A DNA stretch of 10,769 nucleotides. Origin: Tissierellia bacterium. GTDB lineage: Bacteria; Bacillota_A; Clostridia; Tissierellales; Peptoniphilaceae. The position numbers and the translations under genes were made by a program. The notes under the pieces were generated by a model, which did not search any database, was not told where the DNA came from, and worked only from the letters and a program-made list of their open reading frames with translations. The stretch covers positions 1-10,769 of the forward strand of contig JAAZCH010000038.1 in NCBI GenBank assembly GCA_012513395.1, in the 5' to 3' direction. This document shows positions 1 through 6,834 of this stretch, one piece after another (position 1 is the first letter of the stretch; each line of letters starts with the position of its first letter).

Positions 1-1990
1 TGAGCGTATATTATTATACACTGGAAGAATCCATAAAATTGGTGAGACCCATGATGGTGGATCTCAAATGGACTGGATGGAACAAGAAAAGGAAAGAGGA
101 ATCACTATAACATCCGCTGCAACTACTGCAATGTGGGATGGTCATAGACTTAATATTATAGACACACCTGGACACGTTGACTTTACTGTAGAAGTAGAAA
201 GATCATTACGTGTACTAGACGGAGCAGTATCATTATTTGATGCTAAAAGTGGTGTTGAACCTCAATCTGAAACTGTTTGGAGACAAGCAGATAAATATGG
301 TGTTCCAAGAATAGCCCATATCAATAAAATGGACGTAGTCGGCGCAGACTTCTTCCGCTCAATTGAAACAATCAAAGACAGACTAAATGCTAATCCTGTT
401 CCAATTCAAATACCAGTTGGAGCAGAAGATCAATTCATCGGAATGGTTGACTTAGTAAAGATGGAAGCTGAAATCTACAAAGACGATGCAGGATTCGATA
501 TTGAGATAACTGACGTTCCAGAAGAATTGAAAGACCTAGCAGAAGAATATAGAGAAAACCTAATAGAACAAGTATCGAACTTTGATGACGAATTAATGAT
601 GTTATATCTTGAAGGTGAAGAAATCCCTGAAGATATGTTAAAAAGAGCAATAAGAAAAGCTACTCTAGCTGTACAAATCGTACCAGTAACTTGCGGCTCT
701 TCATACAAAAACAAAGGAGTTCAACTCCTACTAAATGCTATCATCGATTACTTGCCAGCTCCTACAGATATTGAATCTGTAAAAGGAACAAACGAAGACG
801 GTGAAGAAGAATTCAGAGAAGCATCTGACACAGCTCCATTTTCAGCATTGGCATTTAAAATCGTAACAGACCAATTCGTTGGAAAATTATGTTACTTCAG
901 AGTCTATTCAGGATCTCTTAAAGCAGGATCATACGTATACAACTCTTCGAAAGGCAAGAGAGAACGTATTGGTCGTATCATGTTGATGCACGCAGACAAG
1001 AGAGAAGAAAGAGATGAAATATTTGCAGGAGAGATTGCTGCAGCAGTAGGGTTCAAAGACACTACTACTGGAGATACTCTATGTGACCAAAGTGATATTA
1101 TTATCCTTGAAGACATGGACTTCCCAGAACCAGTTATCTCAGTTGCAATAGAGCCAAAAACAAAAGCTTCACAAGATAAAATGAGTGCAGCTTTAGTAAA
1201 ACTAGCTGAAGAAGACCCTACATTTAAAACTTATACAAATGACGAAACTGGCGACACTATTATCGCAGGAATGGGTGAACTTCACCTAGAAATCATTGTA
1301 GATAGACTACTAAGAGAATTCAAAGTAGAAGCTAATGTAGGTAATCCACAAGTATCATACAGAGAATCTATCACTAAGCCAGCAGAATCAGATATGAGAT
1401 ATGCTAGACAATCTGGTGGACGTGGACAATATGGACACGTTAAAATCAGAGTTGAGCCAGGTGAAGAAGGTTCAGGTTATATATTTGAAAACAAGATAGT
1501 TGGGGGAGCAATTCCAAAAGAATATATCGGAGCAGTAAACGAAGGTATTGAAGAAGCGTTGAAAGCTGGTATATTAGGTGGATACGAAGTACTAGATATA
1601 AAAGTAGAACTTTATGACGGATCATACCACGAAGTTGACTCATCAGAAATGGCGTTTAAGATTGCAGGATCTATGGCTATCAAAGATGCACTTAAAAAAG
1701 GAAATCCACAATTATTAGAACCAACCATGAAAGTTGAAGTTACAGTTCCAGAAGAGTACATGGGAGATGTTATTGGAGACATTAACTCTCGTCGTGGACA
1801 AATGGAAGGAATGGAATTAGTTGCAGGAGCACAAGTAGTTAGAGCTTTCGTTCCACTAGGAGAAATGTTCGGATACGCTACTTCTCTAAGATCTAATACA
1901 CAAGGTAGAGCAACATATTCAATGCAATTCGACCACTATGCAGCAGTACCAAAAAGCATAGAAGAAGAAGTTCTAGGAACGTCTAAATAG
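1..1990 (+). CDS. fusA: Elongation factor G (EF-G), 5' truncated by the window edge
   Basis: EF-G is the GTPase that drives ribosomal translocation and, with RRF, ribosome recycling. The open frame is already running at base 2 (visible start [14 protein letters not shown]), so the ATG at 68 is internal. By comparison with family members about 27 residues are missing, including the P-loop. Visible are the RGITIT switch I element, DTPGH (switch II, near bases 161-175), NKMD (near 323-334), the domain II barrel, the domain III motif GMGELHLEI, domain IV with [10 protein letters not shown], and domain V with a [12 protein letters not shown] stretch followed by RRG. The 662 visible residues plus about 27 give about 689, normal for bacterial EF-G. 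Nothing is broken. Codon use is strongly biased, as expected for a highly expressed gene. It is the penultimate gene of a str-type operon with tuf 79 bases downstream; rpsL and rpsG would be expected upstream but lie outside the window. Confidence 0.98.
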   Translation, partial: ERILLYTGRIHKIGETHDGGSQMDWMEQEKERGITITSAATTAMWDGHRLNIIDTPGHVDFTVEVERSLRVLDGAVSLFDAKSGVEPQSETVWRQADKYGVPRIAHINKMDVVGADFFRSIETIKDRLNANPVPIQIPVGAEDQFIGMVDLVKMEAEIYKDDAGFDIEITDVPEELKDLAEEYRENLIEQVSNFDDELMMLYLEGEEIPEDMLKRAIRKATLAVQIVPVTCGSSYKNKGVQLLLNAIIDYLPAPTDIESVKGTNEDGEEEFREASDTAPFSALAFKIVTDQFVGKLCYFRVYSGSLKAGSYVYNSSKGKRERIGRIMLMHADKREERDEIFAGEIAAAVGFKDTTTGDTLCDQSDIIILEDMDFPEPVISVAIEPKTKASQDKMSAALVKLAEEDPTFKTYTNDETGDTIIAGMGELHLEIIVDRLLREFKVEANVGNPQVSYRESITKPAESDMRYARQSGGRGQYGHVKIRVEPGEEGSGYIFENKIVGGAIPKEYIGAVNEGIEEALKAGILGGYEVLDIKVELYDGSYHEVDSSEMAFKIAGSMAIKDALKKGNPQLLEPTMKVEVTVPEEYMGDVIGDINSRRGQMEGMELVAGAQVVRAFVPLGEMFGYATSLRSNTQGRATYSMQFDHYAAVPKSIEEEVLGTSK

Positions 1991-2001
1991 TTCGTAAACA
2001 G

Positions 2002-2030
2002 TTGAAAAAAACACAAATATGATGTATTAT
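2002..2030 (+). promoter_or_regulatory. Candidate sigma-A promoter for tuf in the fusA-tuf gap
   Basis: TTGAAA at 2002-2007 and TATTAT at 2025-2030 are separated by 17 bases, which fits a housekeeping promoter. Transcription would begin near 2037 and give a leader of about 33 bases that includes the tuf ribosome binding site. The gap is very AT-rich, so chance matches are possible. If real, it would add tuf transcripts to those read through from fusA, as is known for tuf in other bacteria. Confidence 0.4.
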
Positions 2031-2069
2031 TAAAATAATTTGAAGATTTAAATCATTAGGAGGATAATA

Positions 2070-3263
2070 ATGGGTAAAGCTAAATTTGAAAGAAACAAAC
2101 CGCACGTAAATATTGGAACAATCGGTCACGTTGACCACGGTAAAACTACTTTAACAGCAGCTATCACATACGTTCTAAACCAAAGATATGGTTCAGGAGA
2201 AAAAATTGATTATGCTAATATAGATAAGGCTCCAGAAGAAAGAGAAAGAGGAATCACTATCTCTACATCACACGTAGAGTATGAAACTCCAAATCGTCAC
2301 TACGCTCACGTAGACTGCCCAGGTCACGCTGACTATGTTAAAAACATGATCACAGGAGCAGCTCAAATGGACGGCGCTATCTTAGTAGTATCTGCAGCAG
2401 ACGGACCAATGCCACAAACTAGAGAGCACATCTTACTTTCTAGACAGGTAGGAGTTCCATCAATCGTAGTTTTCTTAAACAAAGAAGACCAAGTTGACGA
2501 CGAAGAGCTAATCGAATTAGTAGAAATGGAAGTAAGAGATCTTCTTTCTGAATACGACTTCGACGGAGACAACACTCCAGTAGTAGTTGGATCAGCTCTA
2601 AAAGCTATTGAAGAGCCAGACGGACCATGGGGAGACAAAATTGTTAAATTGATGGAAGAAGTAGATGCTTTCATTCCACAACCAGCAAGAGACATTGACA
2701 ACCCATTCTTAATGCCAGTAGAAGACGTATTCTCTATCACAGGTAGAGGAACAGTTGCTACAGGTAGAGTAGAAGCTGGTATCATCAAAGTTCAAGACGA
2801 AGTTGAAATCGTAGGACTATCAGACGAAGCTAGAAAAGTAGTTGTAACTGGAGTAGAAATGTTCAGAAAACTTCTTGACCAAGCTGAAGCTGGAGACAAC
2901 GTAGGACTACTTCTTAGAGGTGTTCAAAGAGAAGACATCCAAAGAGGACAAGTACTTGCTAAACCAGGAACAATTAAACCACACACAAAATTCGAAGCAG
3001 AAGTATACGTACTTTCTAAAGAAGAAGGTGGAAGACACACTCCATTCTTCAACGGATACAGACCACAATTTTACTTCAGAACAACTGACGTAACTGGCGA
3101 TATCCAATTAGCAGACGGTATAGAAATGGTTATGCCTGGAGATAACGCTACTTTCCTAGTAGACCTAATCACTCCAATCGCTATGGATCCAGGAGTAAGA
3201 TTCGCGATTAGAGAAGGTGGAAAAACTGTAGCATCAGGTGTTGTTACAAAAATCCTTGGATAA
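2070..3263 (+). CDS. tuf: Elongation factor Tu (EF-Tu)
   Basis: EF-Tu is the GTPase that carries aminoacyl-tRNA to the ribosomal A site. The 397-residue length is that of the family. Visible are the P-loop GHVDHGKT (residues 19-26), RGITI in switch I, DCPGH in switch II, the guanine-specificity motif NKxD (here NKED) and GSALKA for the fifth G motif. Domains II and III follow, with the conserved FRTTDVTG and RFAIREGG stretches. AGGAGG at 2058-2063 sits seven bases before the ATG and fixes the start. It follows fusA on the same strand and ends at a clear terminator, so it closes the operon. Codon use is extremely biased (CCA, AGA, GGA, TTC, GAC), more so than in the genes downstream, as expected for one of the most abundant proteins. 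A second tuf copy elsewhere cannot be excluded. Confidence 0.99.
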   Translation: MGKAKFERNKPHVNIGTIGHVDHGKTTLTAAITYVLNQRYGSGEKIDYANIDKAPEERERGITISTSHVEYETPNRHYAHVDCPGHADYVKNMITGAAQMDGAILVVSAADGPMPQTREHILLSRQVGVPSIVVFLNKEDQVDDEELIELVEMEVRDLLSEYDFDGDNTPVVVGSALKAIEEPDGPWGDKIVKLMEEVDAFIPQPARDIDNPFLMPVEDVFSITGRGTVATGRVEAGIIKVQDEVEIVGLSDEARKVVVTGVEMFRKLLDQAEAGDNVGLLLRGVQREDIQRGQVLAKPGTIKPHTKFEAEVYVLSKEEGGRHTPFFNGYRPQFYFRTTDVTGDIQLADGIEMVMPGDNATFLVDLITPIAMDPGVRFAIREGGKTVASGVVTKILG

Positions 3264-3286
3264 TTGTAGAAAATAATATTTAATAT

Positions 3287-3321
3287 AATTCCCTTTGGGC
3301 TTAGCCTAGAGGGAATTTTTT
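3287..3321 (+). terminator. Rho-independent terminator of the fusA-tuf operon
   Basis: AATTCCCT (3287-3294) pairs with AGGGAATT (3310-3317). The stem continues inward through GU, AU, GU and two GC pairs to a five-base loop at 3300-3304, giving 13 pairs in all. A run of T (3316-3321) follows and partly overlaps the stem. It begins 23 bases after the tuf stop. Confidence 0.93.
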
Positions 3322-3332
3322 CTTATATCTAG

Positions 3333-3361
3333 TTCAAAATATCTAATTAATGTGGTAAAGT
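3333..3361 (+). promoter_or_regulatory. Candidate promoter for the ung transcription unit
   Basis: A promoter is needed here because a strong terminator lies just upstream. TTCAAA (3333-3338) and TAAAGT (3356-3361) are 17 bases apart, and a TG at 3353-3354 gives an extended -10. The predicted start near 3368 would leave almost no leader before the GGAGG at 3369, so the assignment is weak. Confidence 0.35.
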
Positions 3362-3380
3362 ATCTATTGGAGGATAAAAT

Positions 3381-4046
3381 ATGGGGAAAATTAATAATGA
3401 TTGGATAAATTATATTGGTGGAGAATTTGAAAAGGAATATTATAAAGAACTGCGAAAATTTCTAATTAGTGAATATAACGACCATTTAATATTTCCTAGA
3501 GCCCTAGATATTTTTAATGCATTTCATTACACACCTTACAAAGATGTCAAGGTTGTGATATTAGGCCAAGACCCTTATCATAACATTGGTCAAGCTCATG
3601 GATTGAGCTTTTCTGTTTTAGAAGGCGTAAGAAAGCCACCGTCATTGGAGAATATTTTTAAGGAACTAAATGCAGATTTAAAAATTCCTATACCTAATAA
3701 CGGAAATTTAGTCAAATGGACTAAAGAAGGAGTCATGCTTTTAAATACTGTTCTGACAGTCAGAGCACATGAAGCGAACTCCCATAGAAATAGAGGCTGG
3801 GAAACATTTACAGACGCTGTGATTAAAGTACTAAATGATAGAGAAGATCCAGTGATATTTTTATTATGGGGTAGACCGGCTCAAGAAAAAGCCAAATTAA
3901 TTACTAACCCAAAACATTATATCCTAAAAGCACCTCATCCCAGTCCCTTATCTGCCCATAGAGGATTTTTCGGATGCAGGCATTTTAGTAAAACAAATGA
4001 GATATTAAGCACAATAGGTAAAAAAGAAATCGACTGGGCAATTTAA
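3381..4046 (+). CDS. ung: Uracil-DNA glycosylase, family 1
   Basis: The enzyme removes uracil from DNA as the first step of base excision repair after cytosine deamination or dUTP misincorporation. At 221 residues it has the usual family-1 length. The water-activating loop GQDPYH is at residues 62-67, with catalytic Asp64. PPSLENIF at 86-93 and LLN at 120-122 are the Pro-rich loop and the uracil-recognition strand. HPSPLS at 186-191 with His186, followed by [10 protein letters not shown], forms the DNA-intercalating loop. GGAGG at 3369-3373 lies seven bases before the ATG. It is the first gene of a likely three-gene + strand unit: the next start is 14 bases after its stop and no terminator intervenes. 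All key residues are present, so activity is expected. Confidence 0.97.
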   Translation: MGKINNDWINYIGGEFEKEYYKELRKFLISEYNDHLIFPRALDIFNAFHYTPYKDVKVVILGQDPYHNIGQAHGLSFSVLEGVRKPPSLENIFKELNADLKIPIPNNGNLVKWTKEGVMLLNTVLTVRAHEANSHRNRGWETFTDAVIKVLNDREDPVIFLLWGRPAQEKAKLITNPKHYILKAPHPSPLSAHRGFFGCRHFSKTNEILSTIGKKEIDWAI

Positions 4047-4060
4047 TATTAGGTGACAAA

Positions 4061-4807
4061 ATGGAAAATTATAAAATAAAAAGATTTGAATCACAAGTTG
4101 GAGAAATACCTTTAGTGGTATTTAGACCAGAAGGATATACTGGAAAGTATAAAACTATAATTCATTATCATGGGTGGAGTTCGGCAGTTGAAACTTACGA
4201 ATTGTTTGGTGCGATATTTGCACATTATGGATTCCAAGTAGTATTACCTGAAGTTATTAAACATGGTGTCAGAGGTGAAGCTGATAATTACGAATCCTAT
4301 TTGGAAACCTTTGATGTAATAGTACAATCCATCGAAGAATATGATGAGCTAAAGGATTTTATAATAAATGAGTTGGATGGAGATTCTAATAATTTGATTA
4401 TTAGTGGTCATTCTATGGGTGGAATAATATCTTCAGCAATTTTCGTGCGAGATTTGAGTCTTAAGGCGGCAATAATTTACAATTCAATTATCAACTATGA
4501 AGAATTCCACGACAGAATAGCTGGAAATATTGAACTCGACGAAAGACTCATGGAAGTTTTTAGGAGATATGACCCTATGACTATGTTAGAAAATTTCAAC
4601 AATAGAAATATGCTTATATTTGTGGGGGAAGAGGATTCCATAATACCTGTGGAGGTTATGCTAGGATTCCAAGATAGAATAAAAGATGCTGGAATTATAG
4701 ACGAAAAAATTGTGTATTCTTTCCATTCTGATGGCGCTCATTCCATAACCTATAAGATGTTAGATGAAGCATTGGATTATTTATTATTTATGTTAAATGA
4801 GGAGTAA
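4061..4807 (+). CDS. Alpha/beta-hydrolase, probable esterase/peptidase-like
   Basis: A 248-residue soluble alpha/beta-hydrolase-fold protein without signal peptide or membrane segment. The nucleophile elbow GHSMGG places the catalytic serine at residue 118. HYHGW (residues 35-39) fits the oxyanion-hole HG element. Asp192 in GEEDSIIP and His227 in DGAHSIT complete a plausible Ser-Asp-His triad. The general look (short chain, HYHGW, GHSMGG) resembles the YitV-like putative esterases of Firmicutes and dienelactone-hydrolase/prolyl-oligopeptidase relatives. The substrate cannot be read from the sequence. An AGGTGA ribosome binding site (4051-4056) precedes the ATG by four bases. It is sandwiched between ung and a gamma-Glu-GABA hydrolase homologue, and its last codons contain the ribosome binding site of the next gene, so translation is probably coupled. 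It shows no obvious functional link to uracil repair. Confidence 0.85.
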   Translation: MENYKIKRFESQVGEIPLVVFRPEGYTGKYKTIIHYHGWSSAVETYELFGAIFAHYGFQVVLPEVIKHGVRGEADNYESYLETFDVIVQSIEEYDELKDFIINELDGDSNNLIISGHSMGGIISSAIFVRDLSLKAAIIYNSIINYEEFHDRIAGNIELDERLMEVFRRYDPMTMLENFNNRNMLIFVGEEDSIIPVEVMLGFQDRIKDAGIIDEKIVYSFHSDGAHSITYKMLDEALDYLLFMLNEE

Positions 4808-4809
4808 TT

Positions 4810-5511
4810 ATGAAAAAAGTAGTAGGTATAAGTACGAAAAATTTTGAAGTATGCGGTTTACCAAAACACGATGGGATAGCATCTTTTTATCCTAGATCAG
4901 TTGAAAATGCAGGTGGACTGCCATTTTTAATTCCTTTTGTAAAAAAATTGGAATTAGTGGATGAGTATATTGACAAAATAGACGTTTTAGTCTTGACTGG
5001 AGGATGTGATATACATCCGTTTTTCTACGAAGAAGAACCCTTGCCACAACTTACAGATACCTGTCTTGAAAGAGACGAGATAGAGATTGCGCTATTAAAA
5101 TCTGCAATAAAAAAAGGAATTCCTGTTTTGGGAATTTGCAGAGGAATGCAACTTATGAATGTGGTTTTTGGCGGTAAACTTTATCAAGATATATTCACTC
5201 AAGTAGATGGGGTTCTAGGTCATGTAGCCTTGAAAACGGCAGATGACTTCGCTCATAGTATTAATCTGGTAGAAGGAAAGTTTTTAGATGAAATATTTGA
5301 AACTGACAAAATTCTTGTAAATTCCATCCACCATCAAGGAGTTAAAGTTTTAGGAAAAGGGTTTGAAATTGCAGCTAAAGCACCAGATGGAATAATTGAA
5401 GCAATAGAAAATAGAGAAAAGAAATTATATGGAGTCCAATTCCACCCAGAGCAAATTTCTGTGACAAATACTTTATTTTTAAAGATTTTTGATTATGTCA
5501 TGAACTTATAA
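4810..5511 (+). CDS. Class I glutamine-amidotransferase-like hydrolase (gamma-glutamyl-gamma-aminobutyrate hydrolase family)
   Basis: A 233-residue member of the peptidase C26/PuuD-like family, which cleaves gamma-glutamyl amides such as gamma-Glu-GABA in putrescine breakdown. The nucleophile elbow GICRGMQ puts the catalytic Cys at 110. The FHPEQ motif supplies His212 and Glu214. LTGGCDIHP (62-70) and NSIHHQG (171-177) are the other family landmarks. It is a stand-alone hydrolase with no synthase domain. The start follows the previous stop by two bases, and its AGGAG ribosome binding site (4800-4804) overlaps the end of the upstream gene, so the two are probably co-translated. No puuABC or other putrescine genes are in the window, so the real substrate may be another gamma-glutamyl compound. 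The 3' end overlaps the convergent DUF1294 gene by 19 bases. Confidence 0.88.
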   Translation: MKKVVGISTKNFEVCGLPKHDGIASFYPRSVENAGGLPFLIPFVKKLELVDEYIDKIDVLVLTGGCDIHPFFYEEEPLPQLTDTCLERDEIEIALLKSAIKKGIPVLGICRGMQLMNVVFGGKLYQDIFTQVDGVLGHVALKTADDFAHSINLVEGKFLDEIFETDKILVNSIHHQGVKVLGKGFEIAAKAPDGIIEAIENREKKLYGVQFHPEQISVTNTLFLKIFDYVMNL

Positions 5512-5744
5512 ATTAAAAATATGTGAATTATTATAAAGGCCAAAATTAGTATTGTAAATTTTGGCTTTTTTGTTTTATGTTTAAAAATATGCATTCCTAA
5601 ATAGGCACCAAAAGAGCCGCCAAGAAAGGCAGACCCTAAAAGATAAATTTCCTTAATTCTCCAGGTTCTCTTCTTAGCGGCACGTTTATCGTATGCAAAT
5701 AATAAAAATGTTATTAGGTTAATACCTAGGAAATAATATATCAA
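5493..5744 (-). CDS. DUF1294 family small membrane protein, TTG start
   Basis: An 83-residue protein with an N-terminal hydrophobic segment (about 2-17), a conserved basic loop (YDKRAAKKRTWRI, 18-30), a Gly-rich central segment (LGGSFGAYLGMHIF, 41-54), then HKTKKPKF and a C-terminal hydrophobic helix (63-80). This DK-RA-K-WRI / GG-GA-GM / HKT-K-KF pattern is that of DUF1294. The function is unknown; it is predicted to sit in the cytoplasmic membrane. I see no ATG in frame near the start. The TTG at 5744-5742 overlaps the TGA of the upstream usp gene (TTGA), so translation probably depends on coupling. The last 19 bases are antisense to the hydrolase gene at 4810-5511, and codons 58-70 are antisense to that gene's terminator. 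No terminator for this minus-strand unit is visible. Confidence 0.85.
   Translation of the reverse strand: MIYYFLGINLITFLLFAYDKRAAKKRTWRIKEIYLLGSAFLGGSFGAYLGMHIFKHKTKKPKFTILILAFIIIHIFLIYKFMT
5535..5571 (+). terminator. Rho-independent terminator of the ung-hydrolase unit, inside the opposing DUF1294 gene
   Basis: GCCAAAATT (5539-5547) pairs perfectly with AATTTTGGC (5557-5565) around a nine-base loop. A G-T pair and AAA against the T run can extend the stem. Six T (5566-5571) follow, then G and more T. It starts 24 bases after the stop of the + strand hydrolase. Read on the other strand, the hairpin is followed only by an interrupted CTTTATAATAATT, so it should work mainly in the + direction. 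Confidence 0.88.
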
Positions 5745-6181
5745 AGTGCATCTTTCACTACTAGAACTGACACTGGACTTGAGTTAACTACTTTATTTGA
5801 TACAGATCCTAATATTGTTCTAGAGAATGCTCCCATACCTCTATTTCCCATTATTATCAAATTAATTTCTTGGTCTTTTGCGAAGTTTAAAATTTCTCTT
5901 GCAGCATCTCCTACTACATAATTGGAATAAAAAGGAAACGGATAGTCAGAGAATTTCGCCTTTGCTTCTTCTAATATCTCCATGGTAACATTGATTACTT
6001 CTTGATTTACTGTTGCATCATATTGTGAAGTACTTGCAGTAAATCTCATCATGTTAATCTCTGGTGTTACAGAAAGAACGTAAATTTCTGAATTAAATTG
6101 TTTACCTATTCTAATTGCTTTGTCCAATGCTCTGTTGGAACTTTCTGATCCGTCAATCGGTACTAATATTTTACTAAACAT
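5741..6181 (-). CDS. Universal stress protein, UspA family (second of a tandem pair)
   Basis: A 146-residue single-domain UspA protein: a cytosolic Rossmann-like nucleotide-binding protein, usually dimeric, induced by starvation or stress. The N-terminal strand ILVPIDGSE gives the ATP-contacting Asp10. The C-terminal ATP motif G-2X-G-9X-G-S is complete (Gly112, Gly115, Gly125, Ser126), so this belongs to the ATP-binding class. AGGAGG on the minus strand (6189-6194) precedes the ATG by seven bases. It lies 48 bases downstream of a paralogue and overlaps the TTG of the DUF1294 gene by four bases, making a three-gene minus-strand unit. It shares the last 30 or so residues almost unchanged with its neighbour, while the middle part (about residues 40-65) differs strongly. 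Its client or ligand is not evident. Confidence 0.94.
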   Translation of the reverse strand: MFSKILVPIDGSESSNRALDKAIRIGKQFNSEIYVLSVTPEINMMRFTASTSQYDATVNQEVINVTMEILEEAKAKFSDYPFPFYSNYVVGDAAREILNFAKDQEINLIIMGNRGMGAFSRTILGSVSNKVVNSSPVSVLVVKDAL

Positions 6182-6229
6182 ATCTATTCCTCCTGTGGCT
6201 TAAATTATTTTCTAAATTGTTTACATAAA

Positions 6230-6676
6230 TTAATCTTTTACAACTAAAACAGAAACTGGACTTGAATTTACTATTTTATTGGAAACTGAACCTAAAATAG
6301 TTCTAGAAAATGCTCCCATACCTCTGTTTCCCATTACAATCAATTCGATTTCTTTATTTCTGGTGTAGCTTAATATTTCTTGAGCAGCATCTCCAATAAC
6401 TGAATGAGTGTGGAAAGGAAAATCATAGTCTACAAATTTTTTTTCAGCTTCATCCAATATTTTTTTCGAAATATTTATTGCTTCTTGGTTGGCTGATTGA
6501 TGAGACACAACTCCATAGTGAGCAGTAGTAGAAGTAGCTCTCAGTATGTATGCATCATGTATAACGGTCAAAACGAAAATTTCTGATCCAAATTGCTTTC
6601 CTAATTTTATCGCCTTATCAAGAGCTCTATCTGAACTTTCAGAGCCATCGACTGGCACTAGTAATCTATTAAACAT
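6230..6676 (-). CDS. Universal stress protein, UspA family (first of a tandem pair)
   Basis: A 148-residue UspA-type protein and clear paralogue of the adjacent one. LLVPVDGSE gives Asp10, and the complete G-2X-G-9X-G-S ATP motif uses Gly117, Gly120, Gly129 and Ser130. The segment between strand 2 and the next helix (residues about 41-65, rich in His, Ser, Thr and Ala) is where the pair differs most, and that region usually shapes the cavity or dimer partner choice. AGGAGG on the minus strand (6685-6690) precedes the ATG by eight bases. It is the first gene of the minus-strand unit and is transcribed divergently from the mgtE genes. DNA of the two copies differs at many synonymous sites, so the duplication is old and the C-terminal half is under purifying selection. 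Confidence 0.94.
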   Translation of the reverse strand: MFNRLLVPVDGSESSDRALDKAIKLGKQFGSEIFVLTVIHDAYILRATSTTAHYGVVSHQSANQEAINISKKILDEAEKKFVDYDFPFHTHSVIGDAAQEILSYTRNKEIELIVMGNRGMGAFSRTILGSVSNKIVNSSPVSVLVVKD

Positions 6677-6706
6677 AGCCCATTCCTCCTTTATTAGTTT
6701 TTACCC

Positions 6707-6736
6707 ATTATATTGCAAAATATCTTAAGGAATGAA
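6707..6736 (-). promoter_or_regulatory. Probable promoter of the usp-usp-DUF1294 unit
   Basis: Read on the minus strand, a perfect TATAAT occupies 6712-6707. It has a weak TTCATT at 6736-6731, 18 bases upstream. The start would be near 6700, about 10 bases before the AGGAGG. The -10 is convincing; the -35 matches only three of six, which may indicate activation or simple weakness. Confidence 0.5.
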
Positions 6737-6750
6737 AGAAAAACTATAAA

Positions 6751-6778
6751 TTTTCTCTAGTTTCTAGTACAATATAAC
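6751..6778 (+). promoter_or_regulatory. Candidate promoter for the mgtE-mgtE-folD unit
   Basis: TATAAC at 6773-6778 is a good -10. The best -35 is the poor TTTTCT at 6751-6756, 16 bases upstream. The resulting leader of about 50 bases is too short for an M-box Mg2+ riboswitch, and I see no M-box-like conserved stretch. Confidence 0.35.
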
Positions 6779-6820
6779 AAGTGAAATAATTATGAGTGAC
6801 TTTTTTGTCAATTTCTCAAA

Positions 6821-6825
6821 AGGGA
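6821..6825 (+). promoter_or_regulatory. Ribosome binding site that sets the first mgtE start
   Basis: AGGGA lies nine bases before the ATG at 6835. The in-frame GTG at 6796 has no ribosome binding site, and the in-frame ATG at 6826 directly abuts this one. The start at 6835 is therefore preferred. Confidence 0.65.
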
Positions 6826-6834
6826 ATGGTGAAT

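Noticed and set aside
68..70. ATG at 68 as the start of fusA
   Set aside because: The same frame is open to the window edge and encodes conserved EF-G residues upstream ([14 protein letters not shown]), so this Met is internal.
2363..2788. 141-codon minus-strand open frame opposite tuf
   Set aside because: It is a Ser/Thr-rich shadow produced by the biased codons of tuf, with no independent support.
3322..3380. Continuation of the str/S10 ribosomal gene cluster after tuf
   Set aside because: A strong terminator follows tuf and the next gene is clearly ung, so the cluster ends here.
6806..6811. TTGACA on the minus strand as a second usp promoter
   Set aside because: No acceptable -10 lies 16-18 bases downstream (the best is TATTTC), whereas the TATAAT at 6712-6707 is closer to the gene.
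6796..6834. GTG at 6796 (or ATG at 6826) as the first mgtE start
   Set aside because: Neither has a usable ribosome binding site, and the extra residues do not look like the MgtE N terminus. ATG 6835 has AGGGA at good spacing.
6779..6834. M-box (ykoK) Mg2+ riboswitch before the mgtE pair
   Set aside because: The leader from the candidate promoter is only about 50 bases and shows no M-box conserved elements or terminator/antiterminator helices.
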